From Telluribacter humicola (GTDB taxonomy: Bacteria > Bacteroidota > Bacteroidia > Cytophagales > Spirosomataceae), in NCBI RefSeq assembly GCF_017355935.1, contig NZ_JAFIQT010000011.1, forward strand, positions 44,101 to 108,100: DNA of 64,000 nucleotides, written 5' to 3'. The notes beneath the pieces are model-generated. The model ran no database searches, was not told the DNA's origin, and worked only from the letters and a program-made list of their open reading frames with translations. This document shows positions 42,284 to 51,100 of this stretch, in pieces (the stretch's first letter is position 1; every line of letters begins with the position of its first letter). The position numbers and the translations under genes are program-made.

Positions 42284-42400
42284 GTCGCTTATAGAATGCA
42301 GAATGTCGAGTGAAAAAGAGCGGTGACAGTTACAGATTCTCTCCGCGTACCTCTGCGTTTAAAATTTAAATTCTACATTCCGAACGCGACAGTCGAAAAT
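42284..42400. repeat. Inverted repeat, 'tcga/gcagaatg' family with 'cagag' words inside
   Basis: The left arm gtcgcttatagaatgcagaa (from 42284) and the right arm ending cgcgac (42368-42400) pair at about 15 of 21 positions. The interior has ctccgcgtacctctgcg, a word of the other family. Confidence 0.5.
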
Positions 42401-42494
42401 AACAAAATTCGGGTACCCTTTAAACTATTCTACCCTTTTTTAGATCTAACACCCTAAACAGCTAATCTCCCATAATTTATTACCAACCTATGCC

Positions 42495-43235
42495 ATGAAA
42501 AGAAACCTGTTGATGATATACCTGCTGGTGGCAACAACTGCTACCCAAATCCCCGCCTTTGCCCAGACGGTGCAGGTGCAGCAAGACAAGACCCGTAAGA
42601 TAGAAGTAACAGGCTTTGCCGAGATGGAAGTCACCCCCGATGAACTCTACTTTACAGTATCATTGCGGGAGTACTTTAAGGACGAGAAAAATCAGAAAGA
42701 TAAAGTCGTGATCAGTACGCTGGAACAGCAATTACTGAAAGCAGTGGCTGCCGCCGGACTACCGAAGGAGAGCCTTACCGTAAGTGGGCTGGGCGGCTAC
42801 CAGAACTACTGGGATAAGAAAAAGCGCCCTAATACCTTTCTGGAAACGAAGCAGTACCAGCTCAAAGTAAGTCGTCCCGATAAATTGGATGGTATCCTGT
42901 CGGAGGTAGACAGCCGGGGCATTCAGTACGCCAATATCAGCCGGGTGGATCATTCGCAGAAAGAAGAGCTGAAAAAACAGGTAAAGATCAATGCACTGAA
43001 GGCTGCCAAGGACAAGGCTACCTACCTGCTGCAGGCCATAGACCAGAAAGCCGGACCAGTAATAGAGATCCGGGAGCTGGAAGATAACATGTACTACCCG
43101 CAGCCTATGTACGCCAAGGCTAATGTACGCATGATGGCCGCTGAATCAATGGACGCGGCGGCACCGGAAAGTGATCTGGACTACCAGAAGATAAAGCTGA
43201 GCTACCGGATGCAGGCTATTTTTGAGATTAAATAA
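42495..43235 (+). CDS. SIMPL domain (DUF541) periplasmic protein
   Basis: The 246-residue protein has a signal peptide (MKRNLLMIYLLVATTATQIPAFAQ) and a SIMPL domain that begins RKIEVTGFAEMEVTPDELYFTV. The pattern of strands and the C-terminal LDYQKIKLSYRMQAIFEI match the family. Members include the E. coli stress protein YggE and the Brucella protein BP26; biochemical function is not well settled. It is likely periplasmic. Confidence 0.88.
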   Translation: MKRNLLMIYLLVATTATQIPAFAQTVQVQQDKTRKIEVTGFAEMEVTPDELYFTVSLREYFKDEKNQKDKVVISTLEQQLLKAVAAAGLPKESLTVSGLGGYQNYWDKKKRPNTFLETKQYQLKVSRPDKLDGILSEVDSRGIQYANISRVDHSQKEELKKQVKINALKAAKDKATYLLQAIDQKAGPVIEIRELEDNMYYPQPMYAKANVRMMAAESMDAAAPESDLDYQKIKLSYRMQAIFEIK

Positions 43236-43356
43236 ATACAAGTAGCGGCTGAATGAACGTTGGTAGATAAGGTAACAGGCGTAACACTTTGAATGTGTTC
43301 CTGATATACCTAATTTAGGCTTTTATTTCGTTCACTTTAACCACTACCGCACAGGC

Positions 43357-43650
43357 ATGTTCAGCAATTTTTTAATAACCTTCGTACTCGGAACTGCCGC
43401 CGGAGTTGCTTTACAGCGATTCATGAGGACCGAGGAAGGCGAAAGAATACTGGAAGATCTGAAAGCTACGGCTCATGGTCTGCGCAGCGAAGCCGAAGAA
43501 TTAGTGGACCGGGCTCCCGGTTATCTGGAGCAGATGAAGGCAAGGGGAGAAGAAGTACTAAAAAGCATCGTACTCGAAGCCGAAAAGTTACTACGGGATC
43601 TGGCAGCTAACCTATCCGGTAAAAAGCCGGGTAGATCTACCGCTTCCTAA
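43357..43650 (+). CDS. Small YtxH-like membrane protein
   Basis: The 97-residue protein has one N-terminal hydrophobic helix (NFLITFVLGTAAGVALQRFM), then a long charged amphipathic helix, ending with KKPGRSTAS. This is the layout of YtxH-type small membrane-anchored proteins, often linked to stress. No enzymatic motif is present. A strong terminator follows at once, and the NUDIX gene converges on it. Confidence 0.65.
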   Translation: MFSNFLITFVLGTAAGVALQRFMRTEEGERILEDLKATAHGLRSEAEELVDRAPGYLEQMKARGEEVLKSIVLEAEKLLRDLAANLSGKKPGRSTAS

Positions 43651-43652
43651 CC

Positions 43653-43686
43653 ACAAAAGCACAGCCCAGGCCGTGCTTTTGTGCTA
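43653..43686. terminator. Bidirectional terminator after the YtxH-like gene
   Basis: acaaaagcac (43653-43662) pairs with gtgcttttgt (43673-43682) around agcccaggcc. The A- and T-rich stem base and convergent genes suggest two-way use. Confidence 0.75.
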
Positions 43687-43696
43687 TATAAGGCAC

Positions 43697-44278
43697 TTAG
43701 TCCATCAGGCCGTTGATCTGAGCGTACTGGAGTAGCAGGATCGTCTTGGCATCATTGATCTTACCGCTTTGTACCATCTGGAGGGCTTCCTCAAAAGGTA
43801 CCTCCAGTACTTGTATGTGCTCCTGTTCTTCTTCTTCGCCTCCTCCTTCGCTTACCTTCATGTCATCCGAATATTCGGCTACAAAGAAGTGCAGCTTCTC
43901 CGATACAGCCCCCGGCGACATATACGCCTCAAATACCTTCCGGGTCGATTGTATTTCCAGTCCTGTTTCTTCTTCCGTTTCGCGTATCACGGCTGCCTCC
44001 GGATCTTTTTCGTCCATGATACCGGCACAGGTTTCAATCATCATACCGGATGGATTACCGTTGGTATAGCTGGCTATGCGGAACTGCCGCGTAAACAGGA
44101 CCGTCCTCTTCTTTCGGTTGTACAGGAGTACCGTAACGCCATTTCCGTTATGGTATACTTCCCGCTTCTGCTCTTCCTGTACGCCTTCGCGGTTTTTATA
44201 TTTAAAGGTGTAGTTCTTGAGTGTATACCAGTTGTCCGAAAGAGTTTCTTCTTTAAGTATCGTGATGGTGGGATTCAT
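43697..44278 (-). CDS. NUDIX hydrolase, NudK-like (copy 1)
   Basis: The 193-residue protein resembles GDP-mannose pyrophosphatase NudK: N-terminal ETLSDNWYTLKNYTF, then the Nudix box with RETEEETGL and the YMSPGAVSEKLHFFVAEY segment that shapes the NudK site. The box keeps the catalytic Glu residues, while the first Glu of the box is Asp (MDEKDPE). The likely activity is hydrolysis of a nucleoside diphosphate sugar. It is a same-length tandem paralogue of the gene at 44471, with more than half the residues identical by eye. Confidence 0.85.
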   Translation of the reverse strand: MNPTITILKEETLSDNWYTLKNYTFKYKNREGVQEEQKREVYHNGNGVTVLLYNRKKRTVLFTRQFRIASYTNGNPSGMMIETCAGIMDEKDPEAAVIRETEEETGLEIQSTRKVFEAYMSPGAVSEKLHFFVAEYSDDMKVSEGGGEEEEQEHIQVLEVPFEEALQMVQSGKINDAKTILLLQYAQINGLMD

Positions 44279-44387
44279 GCTAGTCTGGATTATATAGTCA
44301 ACTACTATTCTATTAGCTATCAGTATAGCTAATGAAAAGTGTACCAGCAGGAAAGGCTGAGGCTAAAAATAGGGTAGTAGAACGTCC

Positions 44388-44431
44388 ATCTTCACAGAAA
44401 GCACGGATGAGTCCGTGCTTTCTGTGAAGAT
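44388..44431. other. Very long perfect hairpin between the NUDIX copies
   Basis: A perfect 20-bp stem (44388-44407 with 44412-44431) closes a 4-nt loop tgag. It follows the 44471 NUDIX gene on the reverse strand but has no T-tract on that side, so a simple intrinsic terminator is not the full answer. Confidence 0.7.
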
Positions 44432-44470
44432 AAATTCTCTGTGTAGATATATGTAGGTAGAAGTAGTAGT

Positions 44471-45052
44471 CTATCCCAGTAGGTGATTGATCTGGGCGTA
44501 CTGGAGCAGCATGATAGTTTTGCCGTCTTTTATTTCTCCGTTAGTCACCATTTGTAGCGCCTGCGTAAAGGGTATTTCCATAACCTCAATGTTTTCCTGC
44601 TCGCTGGCTTCCCCACCTCCTTCACTTACCTTCATATCGTGGGTGTATTCCGCTACAAAGAAGTACAGCATTTCGGTGACGGAGCCGGGCGACATATAGG
44701 CTTCAAATACCCGTTTTACCGATTGTACCTTATAGCCGGTTTCTTCTTCGGTCTCGCGACGAATGCATTCCTCCGGATTGTCTTTGTCCAGTAGTCCGGC
44801 GCAGGCTTCAATAAGCATCCCGCTGGCATTGCCATTAACGTAGCTGGGTAGCCTGAACTGCTGCGTCAGAATAACCGTCTGCTTCTGGGTGTTGTACAGC
44901 AGAATGGCCGCTCCGTTGCCCCGGTCGTAGGCCTCGCGCTCCTGGCGCTCCCAGCTACCATCTTTGCGCAGGTAATCAAAAGTGTACTTTTTGAGGATGT
45001 ACCAGTTGTTCGAGAGGGTCTCTTCTTTACTGATTTTTACATTAGGATTCAT
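44471..45052 (-). CDS. NUDIX hydrolase, NudK-like (copy 2)
   Basis: The 193-residue protein aligns without gaps with the downstream NUDIX copy. The Nudix box ends RETEEETGY with the catalytic Glu residues intact; the first Glu of the box is Asn (DKDNPEE). [18 protein letters not shown] and the C-terminal [13 protein letters not shown] are shared with its twin. Likely role: cleavage of GDP-mannose or a related nucleotide sugar. It is divergent from the DeoR regulator across 57 bp, so co-regulation is possible. Confidence 0.85.
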   Translation of the reverse strand: MNPNVKISKEETLSNNWYILKKYTFDYLRKDGSWERQEREAYDRGNGAAILLYNTQKQTVILTQQFRLPSYVNGNASGMLIEACAGLLDKDNPEECIRRETEEETGYKVQSVKRVFEAYMSPGSVTEMLYFFVAEYTHDMKVSEGGGEASEQENIEVMEIPFTQALQMVTNGEIKDGKTIMLLQYAQINHLLG

Positions 45053-45082
45053 GGCTAATGATTATTTATGATCTATTTTGAT

Positions 45083-45109
45083 TATTTTTGAACAAATGTA
45101 CAACTTGTT
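45083..45109 (+). promoter_or_regulatory. Candidate promoter and dyad in the NUDIX/deoR divergent spacer
   Basis: TATTTTTG at 45083-45090 fits TAnnTTTG. The dyad aacaa (45091-45095)/ttgtt (45105-45109) ends at the deoR ATG and could be its own operator. Both are short and tentative. Confidence 0.35.
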
Positions 45110-45862
45110 ATGAGTTTTCAAAATAGAAAAAATAAGATTTTAGCCCTTGTTGAGGAAAAAGGAGAGGTGGATGTGAAGGAGTTGGCTCTGGCTCTGGATA
45201 CCTCCGACATTACTGTTCGACGTGATCTGGCGACGCTGGCCGCCGATGGGCAGATCATACGTACCCACGGCGGCGCCATGAAGGTAGAGCCCGTACGAGG
45301 CACGGTGGATTTCGCGAATAAAGCGGCGGTGAATTCTGACCTGAAAGATCGGATCTGCCGGATGGCGGCGCAGGAGATCCAGGAAGGGGAAACCATATTC
45401 CTGGACTGCGGCAGTACTGTGTTCCGGCTGTGCCAGTTTATCCGAAACAAAAAGATCAGGGTCATTACCAATTCACTACCCGTCGTGTATGAGCTGATGG
45501 GAAGTCAGGTGTCGGTCAATCTGGTGGGAGGGGAAGTAGACGCTGACCGGCAGGCGGTACATGGGAAAATAGCTGAGGAGCACATTGCCCGCTATCAGGC
45601 CGATCGGGCCTTTCTGGGAGTAGATGGAATATCGGTAGAAAGAGGGTTGAGCGCGCACAGCGAGAAGGAAGCTTCCATGACTACGGCCGTTGCCGCTCAG
45701 TCACGAGTTACCTACCTTTTGTGCGATTCAAGCAAGCTGGGGAAGGATAAGTACCTGCAGTTTGCGCCGCTTACCCTGGCCGATGTACTGATTACCGATG
45801 CTGAGGAGGAAAGCGTACAATTATACCGTGAGCAGGGGCTACGGGTGGATATTGCCCGGTAA
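45110..45862 (+). CDS. DeoR/GlpR family transcriptional regulator
   Basis: The 250-residue repressor has the DeoR winged helix at the N-terminus (RKNKILALVEEKGEVDVKELA, then DTSDITVRRDLATLAADGQIIRTHGGA) and the DeoRC sugar-phosphate sensor domain (DCGSTVFRLCQF, ITNSLPVVYELM, GGEVDADRQAVHG). Such proteins respond to phosphorylated sugars. No sugar catabolic operon is adjacent; the divergent NUDIX gene and the downstream phosphoesterase are the only neighbours. The effector is unknown. Confidence 0.92.
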   Translation: MSFQNRKNKILALVEEKGEVDVKELALALDTSDITVRRDLATLAADGQIIRTHGGAMKVEPVRGTVDFANKAAVNSDLKDRICRMAAQEIQEGETIFLDCGSTVFRLCQFIRNKKIRVITNSLPVVYELMGSQVSVNLVGGEVDADRQAVHGKIAEEHIARYQADRAFLGVDGISVERGLSAHSEKEASMTTAVAAQSRVTYLLCDSSKLGKDKYLQFAPLTLADVLITDAEEESVQLYREQGLRVDIAR

Positions 45863-45940
45863 AGTGGGGTATGGTACTATTTTTTTGTTCTCAACTGGAA
45901 TAATCAAATGATGTACTTTATCTGAAATCAGCCTGCAACT

Positions 45941-46630
45941 ATGTACATACTGGCCATTGGCGACATACACGGGCGTGATACCTGGAAGGAAATAATCGGG
46001 ACGAGCGCGGACCAGATAGTATTCATAGGTGATTATGTAGACTCACGGGGAGGGATAGAAGCTTCGGACATGATCCGGAACTTCCGGGAAATCATTGAGT
46101 TCAAAAAAGAGCATCCGGATCGGGTTAGCCTCCTGCTGGGCAACCACGACATTCAGTACTTATACTACCCTGACTACCGGTGCAGCGGTTTTCGGGGTGA
46201 CTTACAATCTACCTATACAGAGATTTTTACCCAGCACGCTGACCTGTTCAAGGTAGCTTACCAGTACAGTAATTACCTGTTTACTCACGCGGGTATTTCG
46301 GTTAACTGGTGCCGAAGCCATTTGCATATATTAAACAAGTATCAGGACCGGTATGGTACCTTTGGTGATACCCTCAACGCTGTTCATCAGAGTGACGACA
46401 GAGGGATACTATTCGAAATAGGTGTGAGTCGCGGAGGGATGTATTTACACGGAGGACCCGTCTGGGCGGATAAGTTCGAAACAGAAGCCCACTACCTGGA
46501 TGGGTACCATCAGGTAGTAGGGCACAGTCGCGTGGATCATTTTATCCGGGTGGGCAATGAGGATGCCTCTATTACCTACATCGATGTACTGACGAAGCGA
46601 ACGGATTTTTATCGGCTTGATCTGCCTTAG
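45941..46630 (+). CDS. Calcineurin-like metallophosphoesterase
   Basis: The 229-residue protein contains the full two-metal signature: GDIHG at 7-11, GDYVDSRG, LLGNHD, FTHAGIS and GHSRVDH. The insert RCSGFRGDLQ is not typical of PPP phosphatases. It acts on an unknown phosphoester in the cytoplasm. The gene ends with a 4-bp overlap with the convergent gamma-glutamyltransferase gene. Confidence 0.88.
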   Translation: MYILAIGDIHGRDTWKEIIGTSADQIVFIGDYVDSRGGIEASDMIRNFREIIEFKKEHPDRVSLLLGNHDIQYLYYPDYRCSGFRGDLQSTYTEIFTQHADLFKVAYQYSNYLFTHAGISVNWCRSHLHILNKYQDRYGTFGDTLNAVHQSDDRGILFEIGVSRGGMYLHGGPVWADKFETEAHYLDGYHQVVGHSRVDHFIRVGNEDASITYIDVLTKRTDFYRLDLP

Positions 46631-48396
46631 TAGCCTATACTTATATCATCGCCACGAGGGTCCGAAGCCCCTTCGAGCGTACCGTCGGGGCGTACCAGTA
46701 TACAATCCATCCGGCCGATGGTGTTACGCTGCATCTCGAGAGTATAGCCCCGATTCTGTAATTTTCTGATGGTATTTTCGGTGAATGCCCCCTGCTCAAA
46801 GGTAGTCTTATCGGGTAGCCACTGGTGGTGGAATTTCAGCGCATTCACCGCCTGCTGCATGGTCATCCCGTGTTCCACTACGTTGAGGATGGTCTGGTAT
46901 ACCGAAGTAATGATGGTAGACCCGCCGGGAGTACCTACTACCATGTACAGCTTTCCGTTTTTTTCCAGTATGGTAGGTGTCATGGACGACAGCATTCGCT
47001 TACCCGGCTCGATAGCGTTGGCCTTATTACCAATCAGACCGAACATATTAGGTACACCCGGCTTGATGCTGAAGTCATCCATTTCGTTATTCATAAAGAA
47101 TCCCCCGCCCTGCACCACTACTCTGCTCCCATAGCCGCCATTAAGCGTAGTTGTGATGGAGACTGCGTTCATGTCTTTATCTACTACTGAGAAGTGTGTA
47201 GTCTCCATACTTTCATAACCCGCAATAGCGCCACCACTTACGTCCTGACTATTGGTAGCCTGACTGAAGCTGAAATCTTTCCAGCGGTCCTTGAGGTAAT
47301 CGTAGCTGATCAGCTTATCGACGGGTACATCTACAAAGTCCGGGTCACCCAGGAACTTGGCCCGGTCGGCGTAGACGCGTCGCTCGGCTTCGATCATGAC
47401 CTGAGCGGTAGAGTCGGTATTCCAGCCCCAGCGGGTGAGCGGGTAAGGCTCCACCAGGCGCAGGAGCTGCATCAGCGCCACTCCACCACTCGAGGTAGGT
47501 GGCATGGTAATAACCTTGTATTTTTTGTAAGTACCTATGATGGGCTCCCGCCACTGTGAATGGTAGGCTTTCAGATCTTTCCTGCTGATGAGCCCGCCGC
47601 CCTTCTTCATCTCGGAGGCCAGCATTCGGGCCACTTTGCCCTTATAAAAGCCATTACGTCCTTTTTTCTGAATCAGCCGCAGTACCTGGGCCAGGTCCTT
47701 TTGTACCAGCGTGTCCCCCGCTTGCCACTCACGGCCGTCGGAGCGGAGGAAGTAGGTACTTCCCTTATTTACCTGTTGTATTGTTTCCCGGATGTTATTG
47801 AGACCACGGGCTTCGCGTTCGGTCTGGATCACGCCCCGCTCGGCCAGCTCAATGGCGGGCTGGATGAGGTCTTTCCAGGGGAGTTTGCCAAAGCGCTCGT
47901 GCGCTACCACCATACCATCTACCGAGCCAGGTACGCCGCTGGCCAGGTGCCCCAGGGTACTCAGGCGGGGGATAGGGGTGCCTTGTTCGTCGAGGTACAT
48001 ATCCTTATGTCCTTTGAGAGGCCCCTTCTCCCTGAAGTCCAGCGTATAGCTTTCGCCGCTCTTGTTCCGGAATACCATAAAGCCCCCGCCCCCAATATTA
48101 CCCGCAGAGGGATGCACGACGGCCAGTGCAAACTGTACCGCTACGGCAGCATCTACGGCATTACCGCCTTTTTTCATGATATCAACCCCCACCTGCGAGG
48201 CATCCGGATGAGCCGAAGCGACCATACCGTTACGGGCCATGACACCCTGCCGGTCACTATAGAAGGGCTTCTGGTTGGGATCATCCGTAAGGAACTGGTA
48301 AAAGCCCTGTGATTCCTTTACCGGCTGCTGAGCCTGAGCCTGCGTCAGGAATGCTACACTCAGGGCAGTAAGGAGGAGTAGAGTACACTTATTCAT
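46627..48396 (-). CDS. ggt: Gamma-glutamyltransferase
   Basis: The 589-residue precursor has a signal peptide (MNKCTLLLLTALSVAFLTQAQAQ). It auto-cleaves to a large and a small subunit before Thr 399 in TTHFSVVD, the catalytic nucleophile. GNIGGGGFMVFR, DFREKGP and the small-subunit loop SSMTPTI are seen. It hydrolyses or transfers the gamma-glutamyl group of glutathione in the periplasm. The ATG at 48396 is used because the signal peptide starts there; an earlier ATG at 48429 adds 11 residues. Confidence 0.94.
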   Translation of the reverse strand: MNKCTLLLLTALSVAFLTQAQAQQPVKESQGFYQFLTDDPNQKPFYSDRQGVMARNGMVASAHPDASQVGVDIMKKGGNAVDAAVAVQFALAVVHPSAGNIGGGGFMVFRNKSGESYTLDFREKGPLKGHKDMYLDEQGTPIPRLSTLGHLASGVPGSVDGMVVAHERFGKLPWKDLIQPAIELAERGVIQTEREARGLNNIRETIQQVNKGSTYFLRSDGREWQAGDTLVQKDLAQVLRLIQKKGRNGFYKGKVARMLASEMKKGGGLISRKDLKAYHSQWREPIIGTYKKYKVITMPPTSSGGVALMQLLRLVEPYPLTRWGWNTDSTAQVMIEAERRVYADRAKFLGDPDFVDVPVDKLISYDYLKDRWKDFSFSQATNSQDVSGGAIAGYESMETTHFSVVDKDMNAVSITTTLNGGYGSRVVVQGGGFFMNNEMDDFSIKPGVPNMFGLIGNKANAIEPGKRMLSSMTPTILEKNGKLYMVVGTPGGSTIITSVYQTILNVVEHGMTMQQAVNALKFHHQWLPDKTTFEQGAFTENTIRKLQNRGYTLEMQRNTIGRMDCILVRPDGTLEGASDPRGDDISIGY

Positions 48397-48597
48397 ATAA
48401 ATTCTTTGACAGAATAGATTCATATCCATTAAATGTATGGAAGTAGGTGAATTTTAAAAAGAAAATTCCGAAATAGAAGGAGTTGATACCTACTTACTTC
48501 GATTAATACTACTCAAACTTTTTTAGAGCCACTTATCCTTATTCTGATTGTTGATTGATGGCTTGTGCTTACCTTTTGAGAATAGGTCTCTTTTTGA

Positions 48598-49872
48598 ATG
48601 AATGAGAACAAACAGCAGAGACGGATACTGATGAAATTTATAAGACAAACATTCGAGAGTTTTCGGTTTGCATGGCAGGCTCTTAAGTCCAATCTTACCC
48701 GCACCATTCTTTCTCTGCTGGGTGTGACAGTGGGCATATTCGCTATAGTGGCGGTATTCACCATTGTGGATTCGCTGGAGCGGAATATCAAGGAAAGCCT
48801 GAGTGCCATTGGGGATAAGGTGGTGTATGTACAAAAGTGGCCCTGGGGATTTGGCGGGGAGTACCAGTGGTGGAGGTACTTTCAGTGGCCCAGCCCTTCT
48901 TATACAGAATACAAGTACCTCTATGATAACCTCGAAATGGCCAGCGCCGTAGCGGTAATGGACTTCCGGGGAGGCACTACAGTAAAGAATGGTTCCAACA
49001 GTATGGAGGCGCTTATTCAGGGAGTGTCGTACGAGTATAATAATATATCGGATGTACCCATAGCCGTAGGGAGGTACTTTTCGCCCGTAGAAACGGATGC
49101 ATCCCGTAACGTAGCGATCATTGGAGCAGAGGTAGCCGAAACGCTATTCCCCAATCAGGACCCCGTTGGGAAGGAGTTCAAGCTGGCCGGTAACCGTTTT
49201 GTGGTAGTAGGGCAGCAGGTCAAAAAAGGGGAGAGTCTGCTGGATTTTGGCGGTAACCCGGATACGAAGTGCCTCATACCGTACGGAGCTTTCGCTAAGT
49301 TGTTCCAGTCGGGGCGGCCCGACCCGGACATCGTGGTCAAGGGCTACGAAACGGACGAAGGGTTGCAGGAGCTGGAGGCCGAAATAGTAGGACTGATGCG
49401 TACGCGGCGGGGCCTGAAGCCCCGTCAGGAAAACAACTTCGCCATCAACCGTCCCGAAGCCGCGGCGCAGGCCATAGCTGGTATATTCTCAGTACTAACG
49501 ATAGCCGGCTGGGTGATCGGGAGTTTTTCTATACTGGTGGGAGGCTTTGGCATCGCCAACATCATGTTTGTATCCGTGAAAGAGCGTACCAACCTGATCG
49601 GGATACAGAAATCGCTAGGAGCTAAGAACTACTTCATCCTGTTTCAGTTTCTGTTTGAGGCGGTCATGCTGAGTCTGGTGGGAGGGCTGGTAGGTATCCT
49701 GCTGGTGTACCTGGGTTCCTTCATTCCGCTGGGGACGCTGGATGTACGGCTGACCCTTGGGAATATCATGCTGGGCCTGGGAGTATCCAGCATCATAGGA
49801 GTGCTATCGGGAATTATTCCGGCACTCATGGCCGCACGACTTGACCCCGTTATAGCCATACGGGCTAAGTAG
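48598..49872 (+). CDS. ABC transporter permease, MacB/FtsX type
   Basis: The 424-residue protein has an N-terminal membrane helix (LGVTVGIFAIVAVFTIVDSL), a large periplasmic MacB-PCD domain (about 60-290) and three C-terminal helices of the FtsX domain. GGFGIANIMFVSVKERTNLIGIQKSLGA is the FtsX hallmark. Such permeases act in MacAB-like efflux or lipoprotein release, but the ATPase is not encoded next to it. The ATG at 48598 or at 48631 could be used. Confidence 0.9.
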   Translation: MNENKQQRRILMKFIRQTFESFRFAWQALKSNLTRTILSLLGVTVGIFAIVAVFTIVDSLERNIKESLSAIGDKVVYVQKWPWGFGGEYQWWRYFQWPSPSYTEYKYLYDNLEMASAVAVMDFRGGTTVKNGSNSMEALIQGVSYEYNNISDVPIAVGRYFSPVETDASRNVAIIGAEVAETLFPNQDPVGKEFKLAGNRFVVVGQQVKKGESLLDFGGNPDTKCLIPYGAFAKLFQSGRPDPDIVVKGYETDEGLQELEAEIVGLMRTRRGLKPRQENNFAINRPEAAAQAIAGIFSVLTIAGWVIGSFSILVGGFGIANIMFVSVKERTNLIGIQKSLGAKNYFILFQFLFEAVMLSLVGGLVGILLVYLGSFIPLGTLDVRLTLGNIMLGLGVSSIIGVLSGIIPALMAARLDPVIAIRAK

Positions 49873-49936
49873 GAATTGGAAAAATAGCGCCAATTGCCGA
49901 AGTTAGCACCCTCACTACTTCTATACTGTTCGTACC

Positions 49937-50410
49937 ATGCGTAAATGGGTTATTCTCTTTGTGGTCCTCGCCGTTTTTTTCGGGATATTCTATTACCTGA
50001 CCTTTGGCTATTATAGCGAAGGGAAGCGCGGCGGCTTTGTTGTTAAGCTCAGTAAGCGCGGCTACCTGCTCAAAACCTACGAAGGCGTATTGAATGTAGG
50101 AGGAATTTACGAAGGGGGCGGTACCCTCAATGCCGAGCAGTGGGACTTTTCGGTGGGAGGCAACAATGAGAAAGCCATAGCCAAGCTAGAAGAGGCCATC
50201 AAGAGCGGCCGCCGCGTATCACTGACCTATCAGGAAAAGTTTTTCACGTTTCCCTGGAACGGGGATACCAAGTACTTCGTGACGGATGTTGAGCTACTGG
50301 ATGTCTATGCACCTTCTCCGGCCAATCCTATGTACCAGCCGCCAGCTCCTCCGCAGGAACCCCAACCGCTACCACCTCCACCGGATACATCAGGGACGGT
50401 GGTGCTTTGA
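49937..50410 (+). CDS. Conserved membrane-anchored hypothetical protein with Pro-rich tail
   Basis: I do not recognise a characterised family. The 157-residue protein starts with a membrane helix (KWVILFVVLAVFFGIFYYLTFG), followed by a small beta-rich domain (about 30-125, GGFVVKLSKRGYLLKTYEGVL and DTKYFVTDVELLDV). It ends with a Pro-rich tail (about 128-150, repeated PP and QP). Short Bacteroidota proteins of this type are usually left as hypothetical. The proline tail could reach across the periplasm or bind partners; this is speculation. Confidence 0.7.
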   Translation: MRKWVILFVVLAVFFGIFYYLTFGYYSEGKRGGFVVKLSKRGYLLKTYEGVLNVGGIYEGGGTLNAEQWDFSVGGNNEKAIAKLEEAIKSGRRVSLTYQEKFFTFPWNGDTKYFVTDVELLDVYAPSPANPMYQPPAPPQEPQPLPPPPDTSGTVVL

Positions 50411-50573
50411 AGTATTTAATGGTGATTGAGTGAATTATGAATGAGTGAATGTGGGAAAGAGTAGTGTATACCTAATTAGTAGTATTACCAACTTCTTCCA
50501 CTCATAAACATTGATCTCATTAGCTCAAAGGATTCCATTCGCTAAATCACTCAATCAACACTCACTCATTATT
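50411..50573. repeat. Spacer with inverted arms of 'gattgagtg/gaatg' words
   Basis: The left arm ggtgattgagtgaattatga (from 50421) and the right arm 50536-50570 are imperfect reverse complements: both contain tgattgagtga and gaatg in the same order. The spacer separates convergent genes. Confidence 0.5.
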
Positions 50574-50909
50574 TTATCCTCCTGCCTTCTTGGCTTTGTA
50601 GCCTTTGGTCTGGAGCCAGGTGATTACCTTGTCGCGGTGGTCACCCTGGATCAGTACTTCACCGTCCTTGGCGGCTCCTCCGCTTCCACATACACCTTTT
50701 AATTGTTTGGTCAGCGTTTCCAGGTCGGTAGTGGTACCTACGAAGCCCTTTACTACCGTGGCTACTTTACCGCCTCCTTTGCGATCGAGCCACACTCGCA
50801 GGTCCTGCTGAGCCGGAGCTAGTGTATCGGGCTCTTCGGATTGATCATTCTGGTATTCAAAATCCGGATCGGTAGAGTACACAATGCCGGAGCGATTTTT
50901 CTTGGACAT
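50574..50909 (-). CDS. yciH: SUI1/eIF1-like translation factor (YciH family)
   Basis: The 111-residue protein has a polar N-terminus and a SUI1 domain (about 36-108) with VWLDRKGGGKVATVVKGFVG, CGSGGAAKDGEVLIQGDHRD and a C-terminal LQTKGYKAKKAGG. The bacterial YciH is a homologue of eukaryotic eIF1 and can affect start-codon fidelity. It is cytoplasmic. It is convergent with the preceding hypothetical gene, and inverted repeats lie in the spacers on both sides. Confidence 0.88.
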   Translation of the reverse strand: MSKKNRSGIVYSTDPDFEYQNDQSEEPDTLAPAQQDLRVWLDRKGGGKVATVVKGFVGTTTDLETLTKQLKGVCGSGGAAKDGEVLIQGDHRDKVITWLQTKGYKAKKAGG

Positions 50910-50911
50910 GG

Positions 50912-51098
50912 GTTTTAGCCGTTAGTTAGTAGCTGTTAGTATTTAGTTAACAGTTTGTAATTTTATTGTACCTGCTCAACTGAGCTTACCTTTTGTTATT
51001 ATATACTTCCTTACTAGCATTTGTACCTGCCAAATCAGCTCCTGCGAAGTTGTACGGTAGCTAAAAGCTAACCAATAATAACTAACAGCTAATAACTA
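50912..51098. repeat. Spacer bounded by inverted 'ttagt/agctg' repeats
   Basis: The left arm gccgttagttagtagctgtt (from 50918) and the right arm 51056-51098 (containing taactaacagctaataact) are imperfect reverse complements. The words are those of the pair at 20137-20435. Confidence 0.55.
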
Positions 51099-51100
51099 CT

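Noticed and set aside
47560..48312. A 250-codon open frame opposite the gamma-glutamyltransferase gene
   Set aside because: Composition is like back-translated GGT and the opposite strand encodes all expected GGT motifs.
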